DNA of 64,000 nt. It comes from Leifsonia sp. Root4 (GTDB taxonomy: Bacteria; Actinomycetota; Actinomycetes; Actinomycetales; Microbacteriaceae). A model generated the notes under the pieces. It saw nothing but the letters and a program-made list of their open reading frames with translations. It had not been told where the DNA came from and ran no database searches. A program made the position numbers and the translations under genes. The DNA lies in contig NZ_LMDN01000002.1 in NCBI RefSeq assembly GCF_001425085.1, forward strand, positions 707,796 to 771,795, given 5' to 3'. Each line of letters opens with the position of its first letter. Position 1 is the first letter of the stretch. Positions 24,604 through 33,105 of the stretch are shown piece after piece.

Positions 24604-25966
24604 TTGAATTCTCCTGGACCGTTCCAGCGCTGCGACTTGATTCAGGCCGCAGCGACGAGCGTTGCTCCTGCCCCGGCAGCGCCTCCAAACTCGCAGCAAG
24701 CACCGCAAGGCAGAACCACACAAGCAGGGACGCGGCCGACTGGTTCGCGGTCGAACTGAAAGTCTGGGTGAACGCGAAAGCGCCGATCGCGGCGATGAAC
24801 GCTGGCGCAACGGCCCACCGCCGACGGACCCACTGTGGGAACGAGGCGCGGGGTTGTGGCAGAAGGCGATTCCACTTCAGCGAGAACCCAAGCGCCAACA
24901 TCAGCTGCATGCCAAACCACAAAACAGCCCATGCGAGCCCGATGTCCACCGTCATCATCAGGAAGGGGTTCTCTAGGCTGGACTTCAGCGCAGCCTCCTC
25001 GGTGAGATCCGTGCTTGATCCGAATCCTGCCCCAGTGAAGAGGTACTCCTGCCACACGCTTGCAAAGTGCGCGAGCGCGTCCACACGCCGATCGGTGGAA
25101 CCGAGGTCCTCCTGAAACCGGCCGATCAATGACTGCCCGGGCGGGCTCACTGCGAACAAGACTGCGGTAACTACCGCGACTGCTGCGGCCCAGCGGCGAT
25201 ACCGAGCAAGGTGCTCATCCCTGAACAAGAAGATAACGATTGCAAGGACCGCAATGAGCAGGATCATCCGCGACTGTGTTAGTAACACTCCACCCATGAG
25301 GACGGCCGTTGCTGCCCAGCGAAACCAAACTGAGGTGAGGTACTGCGCGAAACAGATCGAAATGAACAGGAAGAGGGCCAGCACCAGTGAGTGGTCAAGC
25401 GTGCCGACAGCCCGGTTCTCAGCAATCATTGTGTCGAACCAGGCGTATTCTGCGAAGCTGCTCGCGAAGAAGATCGAGCCTTGGGTCGCGATCTGGGCGG
25501 CGCCGAGAGCTACCTGTGCGCATCCCAGCGCCACGACCACCGCGGCAATCGGCCTGATCGCCACAGCGTTTCCTCGAAGCATCACCTGCACAATCGCAAA
25601 TACCAGGACAGGCACGACGAGCTGGTTCACGACGTAGGCCTTGCCATGGTCGCCTTGTGCCGACATCGTCGTGGCCAGCCCCACCCCGGCCACCAGCGCG
25701 CCGCCCACATACAACGGCCAGCGCTGAAGCAACTCTGTCTTCACGGACTCGAATCGGAAAACCCCCAGCATCACCGCAACCGCGCCGACTGCGAAGGCGA
25801 CCGGGTGAATCGAGGAGTCCTCATTTAGCACTCTCGCGATGTACGGCAGGCACACTGCCAAGCAAATGAGCAGCGCCAGCACGAACTCGGGCCGGGCGAG
25901 AACGCCCAAGCGAGGAATCAGTCGATCGCGTTTCTGAGCTTCCCGACTAGCATTACTCGGCCCCAC
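24596..25966 (-). CDS. O-antigen ligase/polymerase-like membrane protein (Wzy_C type)
   Basis: Polytopic protein of 456 residues with about 11-12 helices. The signature region of Wzy/WaaL proteins is seen as RAVGTLDHSLVLALFLFISI and LMGGVLLTQSRMILLIAVLA (the TxSR block), followed by a large external loop with WQEYLFTGAGFGSS, whose GxGxGS-like segment is typical. It could polymerise repeat units or ligate the polymer to an acceptor; sequence alone does not separate these roles. The GTG start at 25966 has GGGGGG 8 bases upstream and overlaps the preceding GT2 gene by 14 bases. A position between two glycosyltransferases and Wzx favours Wzy. Confidence 0.85.
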   Translation of the reverse strand: MGPSNASREAQKRDRLIPRLGVLARPEFVLALLICLAVCLPYIARVLNEDSSIHPVAFAVGAVAVMLGVFRFESVKTELLQRWPLYVGGALVAGVGLATTMSAQGDHGKAYVVNQLVVPVLVFAIVQVMLRGNAVAIRPIAAVVVALGCAQVALGAAQIATQGSIFFASSFAEYAWFDTMIAENRAVGTLDHSLVLALFLFISICFAQYLTSVWFRWAATAVLMGGVLLTQSRMILLIAVLAIVIFLFRDEHLARYRRWAAAVAVVTAVLFAVSPPGQSLIGRFQEDLGSTDRRVDALAHFASVWQEYLFTGAGFGSSTDLTEEAALKSSLENPFLMMTVDIGLAWAVLWFGMQLMLALGFSLKWNRLLPQPRASFPQWVRRRWAVAPAFIAAIGAFAFTQTFSSTANQSAASLLVWFCLAVLAASLEALPGQEQRSSLRPESSRSAGTVQENSIG

Positions 25967-26945
25967 TCGCGATCCCCCCCGCCAAATCAGAATTCACTCG
26001 ACGCCAGCGCAATCCGACCGGGTAGCCGAGCATCTTCGCGAGATCTCCCGCTACGACAATCACGGGCACCAACGCAAGCTCAGCAACCATGCTTGCCATC
26101 GACCCGCTCCTGCTTCGCACGACGCGGCGCCAGAATTTCTGCATGTAGGCGACTGCTCCAGCAACCAGCGCGAAGCCGAGCCACGGCTGCGAAAGCATTC
26201 CAATCGCGAGCAGCACCCCGATGACATAAGCGGTGTACCTGATTACATGGCGCTTCCGCCACAGCCCTGCTTTGCCGTCACCTCGCGCATACCGGTAATA
26301 CTGCTTTATGTAACTCATCAGGTTCGGACGTGCGGACCAGGTCACCAGCGCATCGCCGGCAAAGCTGAACACGAGCCCGAGGTCCTTCATCTTCATGTCG
26401 AAGACGAGATCCTCGCAATAGTCGAGCCATTCGGGGTAACCGCCGGCGAGCTCCCAAGCAGCCTTCGTGATTCCCAGGGATCTACTGGACGGTAAGAATG
26501 TCGCCGGATCAATCTCGGATACCGTCGGTGTGATCGTGTGGGCAATCGCTCGTTCGATGAAACTCTCACCGGTTGCGGTGAAGAAGCCGCAGACGACATC
26601 GGGAGATTCCGGCCGATCGAACGCTTCGAGCATCAGCGCGACCCAGTCGGGGCTGAGAGTTGTGCCGGCGTCCGTCACCAGAACCCGCTCGGATGTGGCG
26701 TGGCGGATCGCCTCGTTCCGTCCCTCGGAGATGTTCGCGCCTGGCCTCACTAGCGTGCGGATTTGACAGCCTGCCGGCGCATTCCACGCCGCGAGCTGTT
26801 CGACCGTATTGTCAGTGGAGCCGCCATCGACGACGACGATCTCCCGAGGGACAACAGTCTGAGCGCCCAAAGTCTCGAGGAACCCACCGATCGAGCTGCC
26901 CTCGTTCAAAACGGTGAGGATGAGTGTTGCCTCCGCGGGCACCAT
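25953..26945 (-). CDS. Glycosyltransferase family 2 with C-terminal membrane helices
   Basis: GT-A enzyme of 330 residues. ATLILTVLNEGSSIGGFLETL opens the domain, then IVVVDGGSTDNTVEQL, VLVTDAGTTLSPDW (the DxD-equivalent region) and EWLDYCEDLVFDMKM, which contains the catalytic ED. Near the C-terminus are helices around YTAYVIGVLLAIGMLS and LGFALVAGAVAYM, a layout seen in processive or lipid-acceptor GT2 enzymes. ATG at 26945 shares one base with the stop of the upstream gene (TGATG), so it is translationally coupled. Its 3' end overlaps the ligase-like gene by 14 bases. Confidence 0.9.
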   Translation of the reverse strand: MVPAEATLILTVLNEGSSIGGFLETLGAQTVVPREIVVVDGGSTDNTVEQLAAWNAPAGCQIRTLVRPGANISEGRNEAIRHATSERVLVTDAGTTLSPDWVALMLEAFDRPESPDVVCGFFTATGESFIERAIAHTITPTVSEIDPATFLPSSRSLGITKAAWELAGGYPEWLDYCEDLVFDMKMKDLGLVFSFAGDALVTWSARPNLMSYIKQYYRYARGDGKAGLWRKRHVIRYTAYVIGVLLAIGMLSQPWLGFALVAGAVAYMQKFWRRVVRSRSGSMASMVAELALVPVIVVAGDLAKMLGYPVGLRWRRVNSDLAGGIASGAE

Positions 26946-27763
26946 CAAACCGTCACTCCGAAAACTGCAGAATCGATTACTTTGTGCGCCCGGGCAGCGA
27001 TGGCTCGGTTGAACAAGAATTCCGGGTACCGGACATAAAACTTGGACAGCGATGCAAGCTCGCGCTTCCAAGGCGTCGCGTTTGCCGTCGTCGTCTCACG
27101 GGCCCAGCCGTGTGTCCACTGAATCTTCGGAATGACCATTACAGGCACGCCCTTCTTCCATGCGCGAAGACAGAAGTCCTTGTCTTCGTAATACAGAAAG
27201 AAGTGGTCATCCCAGGCGCCAAAGCTCTCAATGACGTCGCGTTCCCCGAAGATCGAGGCCCCCATCAGCCAACAGACGTTTGTTGGGGCAGTTTCACCGA
27301 AGAGCAGGTATCGCCCGGTCAGCTTCTCGGCCTTCCCGAGGCGATTGCGGATCTTGTCGAACAGGAGCGGGTAGCCGCGACCATTCGGCTGCAGCGTCCG
27401 GTCTGCGTTCAGAAGCTGCGGAGAGACGATCGCTTGCTCGTCGGCGGCGATCATGCTGAGCGTGAGCAGGTCGTCATAGTCGACGAGTACATCGGGATTG
27501 ACGAATCCAACGAAACGCCCTCGCGAAGCCGCCAGCCCGGCGTTGTTCGACGCAGAGAATCCAACGTTGCTCGATTGCTCGATGACGACGGTGGCCCCCA
27601 ATGAACGCGCCACATCGGCGCTGCCATCGGAAGACGCATTGTCTACGACGATCCACTCAACACCCGCAGGAGGCCGACCGGCGCTCCCCCAGAATTCAAT
27701 CAGCGTGGCGCTGCTGTTGTAGGTCACGGTGATCAGCGAGCACCAAACCTCGCTGGCCTGCAT
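26945..27763 (-). CDS. Glycosyltransferase family 2 (rhamnosyltransferase-like)
   Basis: GT-A enzyme of about 272 residues, resembling WbbL-type rhamnosyltransferases. CSLITVTYNSSATLIEFW, VEWIVVDNASSDGSADVAR, NVGFSASNNAGLAASRGRFVGFVNPDVLV (the NPD in place of DxD is typical of this subgroup) and DDHFFLYYEDKDFCLRAW (catalytic E-D). The start is uncertain: ATG at 27763 has GGGGG in its leader, whereas the longer TTG at 27793 would overlap a plausible -10 (GATACT at 27793-27798, minus strand). It is the first gene of the minus-strand export operon. No dTDP-rhamnose genes are in the window. Confidence 0.88.
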   Translation of the reverse strand: MQASEVWCSLITVTYNSSATLIEFWGSAGRPPAGVEWIVVDNASSDGSADVARSLGATVVIEQSSNVGFSASNNAGLAASRGRFVGFVNPDVLVDYDDLLTLSMIAADEQAIVSPQLLNADRTLQPNGRGYPLLFDKIRNRLGKAEKLTGRYLLFGETAPTNVCWLMGASIFGERDVIESFGAWDDHFFLYYEDKDFCLRAWKKGVPVMVIPKIQWTHGWARETTTANATPWKRELASLSKFYVRYPEFLFNRAIAARAHKVIDSAVFGVTV

Positions 27764-27792
27764 TAGTGGAATCGCCCCCGGAATTTCACTCA

Positions 27793-27798
27793 AGTATC
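27793..27798 (-). promoter_or_regulatory. Possible -10 box of the glycosyltransferase/flippase operon
   Basis: GATACT on the minus strand, about 30 bases before the ATG at 27763. No convincing -35 partner. Confidence 0.35.
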
Positions 27799-28035
27799 TT
27801 TACCATCTCAGTCATTGCGCACGCATTTGACGTTGCGGCATCGAAGTTGGGCCATAGACCGACCAAGATTACTATACGCGCGAACCAAGAATGCGACTTT
27901 GCCTCCGCTGCACGGTTCGACGCTCGTCAATGCGCTCCCCCGACAAGGGGGCAGGCCGTTGATAGGGTCAATCTAGGGCCGAACTACCAGAAAAAGCCCG
28001 CAATCCCCTCGACCTCCCTGAATGAAGGTTCCGCA
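27799..28035. other. Divergent intergenic region
   Basis: About 240 bases between the outward-reading glycosyltransferase operon and the GH39 unit. TTGATAGGGTCAATCT near 27959 looks promoter-like for the plus strand. No gene seen. Confidence 0.4.
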
Positions 28036-28083
28036 ATGCAGCAGTCGTCAGCCACCGTCCCGACGAACGAGGCTCGACGCTAA
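28036..28083 (+). CDS. Possible 15-codon leader ORF coupled to the GH39 gene
   Basis: ATG at 28036 follows GAAGG with a 7-base gap, better than any site before the next gene. It encodes MQQSSATVPTNEARR and ends in TAA, whose last A is the first base of the GH39 ATG (TAATG). Such an overlap suggests termination-reinitiation coupling, since the GH39 start itself lacks a good ribosome site. Whether the peptide matters is unknown. Confidence 0.4.
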   Translation: MQQSSATVPTNEARR

Positions 28084-30608
28084 TGGGTCGACTCCGCCGA
28101 TCTGCCGCACTGATCGCAATTGCGGCCGCGACGGCCATTACTGCCGGGTGCACAACCGCTCCAACTCCGCCCCCAGCCCCAGCGCGTTACGACCCCGTAC
28201 CTGCCTTCGCACCGTCACAACAGGCAACCTCGCCGCTCAGCCCGCCAACAGGCATCGCCCAGTCCAGCTTGAGCGCGAGCATTGGCGCCAAGTCGACACC
28301 AATCGACGAGTCCCGGTTCCTCAATGCATCCCAGGGCGGCTACGCCACGATGAAGAATCTGCACTGGCTCCCCGCTCGGGCAGCGCAGATGTCAAGCATG
28401 GGCCTGCAAGAGATTCGTATCGATCACGTTTTTGACGATTCCACATTCAATACCGTCCGCAGAGGCCCGGACGGGAACGTCAGCTACGACTTCTCGGCCT
28501 TGGACGCGTTGCTTATCCCGCTGGCGGACAACGGGCTGACGCCATTCATCAGCCTCTCGTACATGCCGTCCGCCCTGGGAGGCGAACTCTATGGGCCGCC
28601 TGACTCGATGGCTGCTTGGGGTGATGCGGTCAGCGCGCTTGTTCACCACTATGCCGAGCTCGGCTACACGGGCTGGGGCTATGAAGTGTGGAACGAACTC
28701 GACACCGACCACTGGACCGGGACGATCGGCCAGTACAACGAGCTCTATGCAGCGAGCGCAGCGGCCGTGCGGAGTGCGGACCCCACTGCACTGATCGGCG
28801 GCGGCGCGGCATCCGGAATCGACTCCGCAGGCAACTGGTCGGGACAGTTCATTGATTTCCTCGCAGCCAACCCGGAGGTGCCCGCAGACTTCTTCAGCGT
28901 GCACAGCTACCGTTCTGACGAGTGGCGGGAAGGACCCATCTCACGTGCCCTCCTCGACGCTGCCGGTCGCCCCGAACTGCCGATCTACCTCACCGAATGG
29001 AACAACGCTTCCATCATGAAGCAGGGCGTCGGCAACGGCTCGGACAGCAACAACAGCCCATCGGGCCCCGCGTACCTCGCAAAGAGGCTGTTTCGCTCGT
29101 TCGAGTCCCCGGTCGAGAAGTTCTACTACTTCACGCCCGTCGAGGGCCTCAGGTATAACCTGCCGTACAACGGAGATCTGGGTCTCATCACGGCCGACGG
29201 GCACCGCAAGGCCGGTGGCAATGTTTTTGAAATGTACTCCAGTCTCGAGTCGGCGCTTGTGCCCAGCACCGTCGAAGGCGCCAACGCTGAGTCTCACGAC
29301 ACATTCGGATTTGTGACAAAGGACGCCGCTGGCACCGCAGTAACCGCGATGCTGTGGAATAACACGGATCAGGATTCCGTGATGACGGTGGACCTCACCG
29401 GGCTGCCCTTCGGCGAGAGCAAGATCCGCGTCACGCAGAAAAGCGTGAACGCGACCCAGGGCAATGGGTTCGCAGACGGATCCACGAATGTAATGCCCAA
29501 TTACCCGAGCGCCAACGAGAACGCCCCCGTCGTGAGTGACCGCTCGGTGAAGGCGTCGAAGAGTTTCACGGAAGACATCTACCTGCCTGCGAAGAGCGTC
29601 GTGAGCCTCGATCTCACCGCCACAAAGAAGAAGCTTGGCCAGATCGCTCGGTCGGCAGAGCCCTCGAAGCAGAACCTCGCTGCCGCAGCCGCAGGCGCCG
29701 TCGCCACGCCGAGCAGTTCGGTAGAAGACGAAACTCTCGGTTGGGGCCAATCGCGGCTGAACGACGGGCGACGGCACAGCCATGAGCTTGGCTTTGGCCC
29801 GCTCCGCGGCTGGAGCTCCGTCGCACACGGCGAAGCCATGGCCACCGAGTCGGTGCAGCTTGACCTCGGTGCCGCAAAGTCGCTCGATACCGTTGTGCTG
29901 TGGCCTCGAGACTCGCAGACGCACGACGGCGCAGGGTTCCCCGAGGACTTCACCATTCAGGGCTCAATCGATGGAGCCGTGTGGGAGCCGCTCTACTCGG
30001 CAGCTGGCTACGTGACGGCCAACAACCCCGTCGGCCCGCAGACGTTCGAGTTTGCCGCAGGCGAGTACCGCTTCATTAAGGTCGAAGCGACGGCTCTCAG
30101 CGACGGAGATCGCTCCGGAACGCCGAGCTATAGCTTCCAGCTTCAGGAGATCGAGGCATATCGCAATGGCATCGCCAATGGCGGCTTCGAGTCGGGCACC
30201 CTCGACGGCTGGAAGACCAAGGGAGCGGTTGAGGTACAGTCCGGCTCGACCCGTGATGGCACACTGGCCGCGCAGCTGAGCGGCAAGAAGGCGAAGATCT
30301 CCACCCTGGTCACCGGATTGCTGCCGAACACCACCTACACTTTCGGCGCGCACGCCCGTTTGGAGACGGGTGCGGACATCGCAACGCTCGCCGTCAGCGA
30401 GTACGGAGGCAAGACCGTCTCCGGTCGCCTCACCGCACCGCAATGGGGCACGAGCTGGGTCACCTTCACGACCGGGCCGGAGAACACCAGCGCTCTCCTC
30501 GAGCTGTCGAAGAAGGGCGATGGAAGCGTGTGGGCCGATGACTTCATCGTGAACCAAGGCGAGACAGTGGCGCCATCGACGGCCAGCCCCGCACCTGAGG
30601 GGAAATAG
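28083..30608 (+). CDS. Lipoprotein glycoside hydrolase, GH39-like, with CBM32-like and CBM4/9-like modules
   Basis: Cell-envelope glycosidase of 841 residues. The lipobox ITAGC gives a lipidated Cys23, followed by a Pro-rich spacer. The TIM-barrel domain (about 70-450) carries the clan-A acid/base in YEVWNELD (Glu205, after Asn204) and a nucleophile in YLTEWNN (Glu305); these and IDHVFDD resemble GH39. A beta-sandwich follows to about 530, then an F5/8-type C (CBM32-like) module (about 545-690, AKSLDTVVLWPRD... FIKVEATAL) and a CBM4/9-like module (about 695-830, NGGFESGTLDGWK). It may trim, release or remodel the polymer made by this locus. GH39 members include beta-xylosidase and exopolysaccharide hydrolases (PslG), so the substrate is open. 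Confidence 0.85.
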   Translation: MGRLRRSAALIAIAAATAITAGCTTAPTPPPAPARYDPVPAFAPSQQATSPLSPPTGIAQSSLSASIGAKSTPIDESRFLNASQGGYATMKNLHWLPARAAQMSSMGLQEIRIDHVFDDSTFNTVRRGPDGNVSYDFSALDALLIPLADNGLTPFISLSYMPSALGGELYGPPDSMAAWGDAVSALVHHYAELGYTGWGYEVWNELDTDHWTGTIGQYNELYAASAAAVRSADPTALIGGGAASGIDSAGNWSGQFIDFLAANPEVPADFFSVHSYRSDEWREGPISRALLDAAGRPELPIYLTEWNNASIMKQGVGNGSDSNNSPSGPAYLAKRLFRSFESPVEKFYYFTPVEGLRYNLPYNGDLGLITADGHRKAGGNVFEMYSSLESALVPSTVEGANAESHDTFGFVTKDAAGTAVTAMLWNNTDQDSVMTVDLTGLPFGESKIRVTQKSVNATQGNGFADGSTNVMPNYPSANENAPVVSDRSVKASKSFTEDIYLPAKSVVSLDLTATKKKLGQIARSAEPSKQNLAAAAAGAVATPSSSVEDETLGWGQSRLNDGRRHSHELGFGPLRGWSSVAHGEAMATESVQLDLGAAKSLDTVVLWPRDSQTHDGAGFPEDFTIQGSIDGAVWEPLYSAAGYVTANNPVGPQTFEFAAGEYRFIKVEATALSDGDRSGTPSYSFQLQEIEAYRNGIANGGFESGTLDGWKTKGAVEVQSGSTRDGTLAAQLSGKKAKISTLVTGLLPNTTYTFGAHARLETGADIATLAVSEYGGKTVSGRLTAPQWGTSWVTFTTGPENTSALLELSKKGDGSVWADDFIVNQGETVAPSTASPAPEGK

Positions 30609-30648
30609 AGCCGCGAAGCGAGTGCATTTCGCGCGATTCGCACTGAGC

Positions 30649-30654
30649 TAAGAT
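30649..30654 (+). promoter_or_regulatory. -10 box for a leaderless acyltransferase gene
   Basis: TAAGAT, 6-base gap, GTG at 30661. Confidence 0.6.
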
Positions 30655-30660
30655 CCCAAA

Positions 30661-32760
30661 GTGGTGGAGAAACGTCTAGACATTCAAGGAATCCGTGCCC
30701 TCGCAGTCGGGTTAGTGGTTCTTTACCACCTCTGGCCCGAGCGGATCACTGGCGGGTATGTCGGGGTCGACGTCTTCTTCGTCATCTCTGGTTTCCTGAT
30801 CACGTCGCACCTCCTGAAGGAGGTAGAGCGAACGGGGTCCATTTCCCTGACGACGTTTTGGGCCCGACGCGTTCGCAGACTCCTCCCTGCCGCGTTTGCA
30901 GTACTCGCGACGTCGCTGCTCGCCGCACTCATTTTCTTGCCAAAGTCGCTTCTTCAGCAGACGCTCGTTGAGATTGGTGCTAGCGCACTCTACGTTCAGA
31001 ATTGGCTGCTGGCCAGCAACTCGATCGACTACCTCGGTGCCGACAACATCCCGTCGCTGGTCCAGCATTTCTGGTCGCTGTCGATTGAAGAGCAGTTCTA
31101 TGTGGCATGGCCACTCGTTTTGTTGGGGGCGCTTTGGCTGGCGTTCAGGGCCAAGTCGAAGTTGTCTCGACGCCAAGTTGTTGGCGCAACGCTCTCGCTC
31201 GTCTTCCTCGCTTCGTTGGCATACTCGGTCTACGAGACATCCGTAAGCCAATCAAGCGCCTACTTCGTGACGCCCACAAGGGCTTGGGAATTCGCAGCCG
31301 GCGGCCTGATCGGCCTGCTCCCTCCAATTCTCAATCGAGTAAGCGGACGGGTCCAAGCTGCGCGACTCGCAATGAGCTGGCTCGGTTTGGCGATGATCGT
31401 CGGCTCTGCATTGCTGTTCACCGCGGCCTCACCATTTCCCGGATGGATCGCACTGATCCCCGTGATTGGAACGGCCGCGCTCATATACGCCGGCGACAGT
31501 AAGTCTGTCTGGTCACCACAGTTCGTATTTGCGTTCAAGCCCGCCCAATTGTTGGGGGACATTTCCTACGCTGTGTATCTGTGGCACTGGCCACTCATCG
31601 TGATCCTCCCGTTCGTCACCGGGCACCACCTCACGATGACGAACAAGCTCCTCATCCTCGTTGCCACCTTGTTGCTCGCGCTTGCCACGCGACGATTCAT
31701 CGAGGAGCCTGTGCGGCTGAGTACGGGTCGTATTCGCCTCCGATTGCCTGCTTTCGCGTTCATGACCGCCGGGATCGTTCTTATCGTGGGTGGCGCCGGA
31801 CTCAGCTCGGCCCAGCTTCAGCGACAAAACCAGGCCTTCGAAGAGCAGGTTGCCATGTCGATCGAATCTGGCGTTGGATGCTTCGGAGCGTCGGCAATGA
31901 TTGCTTCAAACGATTGCGACGAGCCATTCGCTATTACGGATACGATCAACGCTGAGTTCGCAGCAGCCGACATCAATTGGAAGCGTGGCGTTATGGCGGA
32001 CCCCGGTTGCGTGCCCCGTCAGGATTCACAGATCAAGGATTGTGAGTTCGGCGACCTCGATAACCCGAGTCACACGGTTGCGCTCATCGGAGACTCGCAC
32101 GCGCACTCATTGATCGATCCGCTCTCCGCCTACGGGGAATCTCAAGGATGGAAAGTCTTAATGTTTGCGATACCCGGTTGCTCTGCACTGGAAAATGATG
32201 CGCCAGCAGCGGCACTGCCAGAACCGTTGACCCCGGAGATGGCAAAGATCTACGACGACTGCCTGTCTTGGGGAAGCGAGGTATTGGCGGAGGTTAAGTC
32301 CGACGCTGGCATTGACACCGTCATATTTGCCAACCGCACGAGTCTCTACCAAATCCCGCCCGCGCAAGCTGCGAGCATCTGGCAAGACATCGCGTCGACA
32401 GGGAAGAGTGTGCTCGCAGTGCGCGATGTACCTGGAATGAAAGACGACAGGAAGGCTCCGCAGTGTGTCGAAGCGAACATGTCGACGTACGACCCGTGTG
32501 TCTGGAAGCCCACACCTGCAGCTGACTTCATGGTTGAGGCCACATCGATGTCAACCGCATCGCTCATCGATCTCCACCCATACCTCTGCGATGAAACCGG
32601 CTGCCATTCGGTGATCGGCGGCACAATCGTTTACTCTGACAGCAATCACATGAGCTATACGTTTTCTCAGACGCTGGCGCCTTTTCTAGGGGCTGCAATT
32701 TCAGCGGCAATTGATCTGCCTCCCGTCAGTGCGACATCGACCGAAGCACTTACCGACTAA
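30661..32760 (+). CDS. Acyltransferase-3 / SGNH fusion (OafA-like O-acetyltransferase), paralogue 1
   Basis: Two-part enzyme of 699 residues that O-acylates surface glycans. The AT3 domain (about 1-375) has ten or so helices with RALAVGLVVLYHLWPERITGGYVGVDVFFVISGFLIT (catalytic His23), RRVRRLLPA and FWSLSIEEQFYVAWPL. After one more helix the extracytoplasmic SGNH domain (about 430-690) holds ALIGDSHAHS (nucleophile Ser), FANRTS and the C-terminal Asp/His in YSDSNHMS. AT3 moves an acyl group across the membrane and SGNH passes it to the sugar. GTG at 30661 is fixed by a TAAGAT -10 six bases upstream. The gene ends four bases before an IS21 terminal sequence. Confidence 0.92.
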   Translation: MVEKRLDIQGIRALAVGLVVLYHLWPERITGGYVGVDVFFVISGFLITSHLLKEVERTGSISLTTFWARRVRRLLPAAFAVLATSLLAALIFLPKSLLQQTLVEIGASALYVQNWLLASNSIDYLGADNIPSLVQHFWSLSIEEQFYVAWPLVLLGALWLAFRAKSKLSRRQVVGATLSLVFLASLAYSVYETSVSQSSAYFVTPTRAWEFAAGGLIGLLPPILNRVSGRVQAARLAMSWLGLAMIVGSALLFTAASPFPGWIALIPVIGTAALIYAGDSKSVWSPQFVFAFKPAQLLGDISYAVYLWHWPLIVILPFVTGHHLTMTNKLLILVATLLLALATRRFIEEPVRLSTGRIRLRLPAFAFMTAGIVLIVGGAGLSSAQLQRQNQAFEEQVAMSIESGVGCFGASAMIASNDCDEPFAITDTINAEFAAADINWKRGVMADPGCVPRQDSQIKDCEFGDLDNPSHTVALIGDSHAHSLIDPLSAYGESQGWKVLMFAIPGCSALENDAPAAALPEPLTPEMAKIYDDCLSWGSEVLAEVKSDAGIDTVIFANRTSLYQIPPAQAASIWQDIASTGKSVLAVRDVPGMKDDRKAPQCVEANMSTYDPCVWKPTPAADFMVEATSMSTASLIDLHPYLCDETGCHSVIGGTIVYSDSNHMSYTFSQTLAPFLGAAISAAIDLPPVSATSTEALTD

Positions 32761-32764
32761 GTCC

Positions 32765-32976
32765 TGTTGACGCCAACTGAAAATAGGGCCAGGCACGCCA
32801 GCCACCAACCAGTATGGAAGGTGATCAAATTGGATGATTGGGCAAAAATTCGCCACCTGTGTTCGACGCAGCAGCACTCGAAGCGAGAGATCGCACAGCG
32901 CGTTGGAGCGTCACGGGGGACGGTCGATCGGCCTGTGGCCGCGGACCGCACGCCGGGAAGCCGAAGCGTCGCGTAG
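32765..32976 (+). mobile_element. Left-end remnant of an IS21-family insertion sequence
   Basis: Begins TGTTGACGCCAACTGAAAAT, which resembles an IS21 terminal inverted repeat, followed by the first 51 codons of an IstA-like frame. The rest of istA, istB and the right end are missing, so this is a stub left after deletion. Confidence 0.6.
32821..32976 (+). pseudogene. IstA N-terminal fragment (IS21 transposase HTH)
   Basis: Reading from GTG at 32821: VIKLDDWAKIRHL, then HSKREIAQRVGASRGTVDR and VAADRTP. This is the HTH segment of IS21-type IstA, which in full-length proteins (about 400-500 residues) continues into the catalytic domain. The frame stops at 32976 just after this HTH, so only about one tenth remains. 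Confidence 0.65.
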
Positions 32977-33105
32977 GGCCCCAGAATTAGTCACAACCTG
33001 AAGGATGGCCGAATCACTACGCTGCCGACCCTCTAGTCTCACCCGCGACGGACATGACCATCCTGACGTTTCGGCATTTCGGAACGATGCACATATGCTC
33101 TTACG
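32977..33105. other. Promoter region of the second acyltransferase gene
   Basis: 129 bases after the IS21 stub. It carries a -10 box TATGCT at 33094-33099, six bases before the GTG start. Nothing else is seen. Confidence 0.5.
33094..33099 (+). promoter_or_regulatory. -10 box for a leaderless acyltransferase gene
   Basis: TATGCT, 6-base gap (CTTACG), GTG at 33106. Confidence 0.6.
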
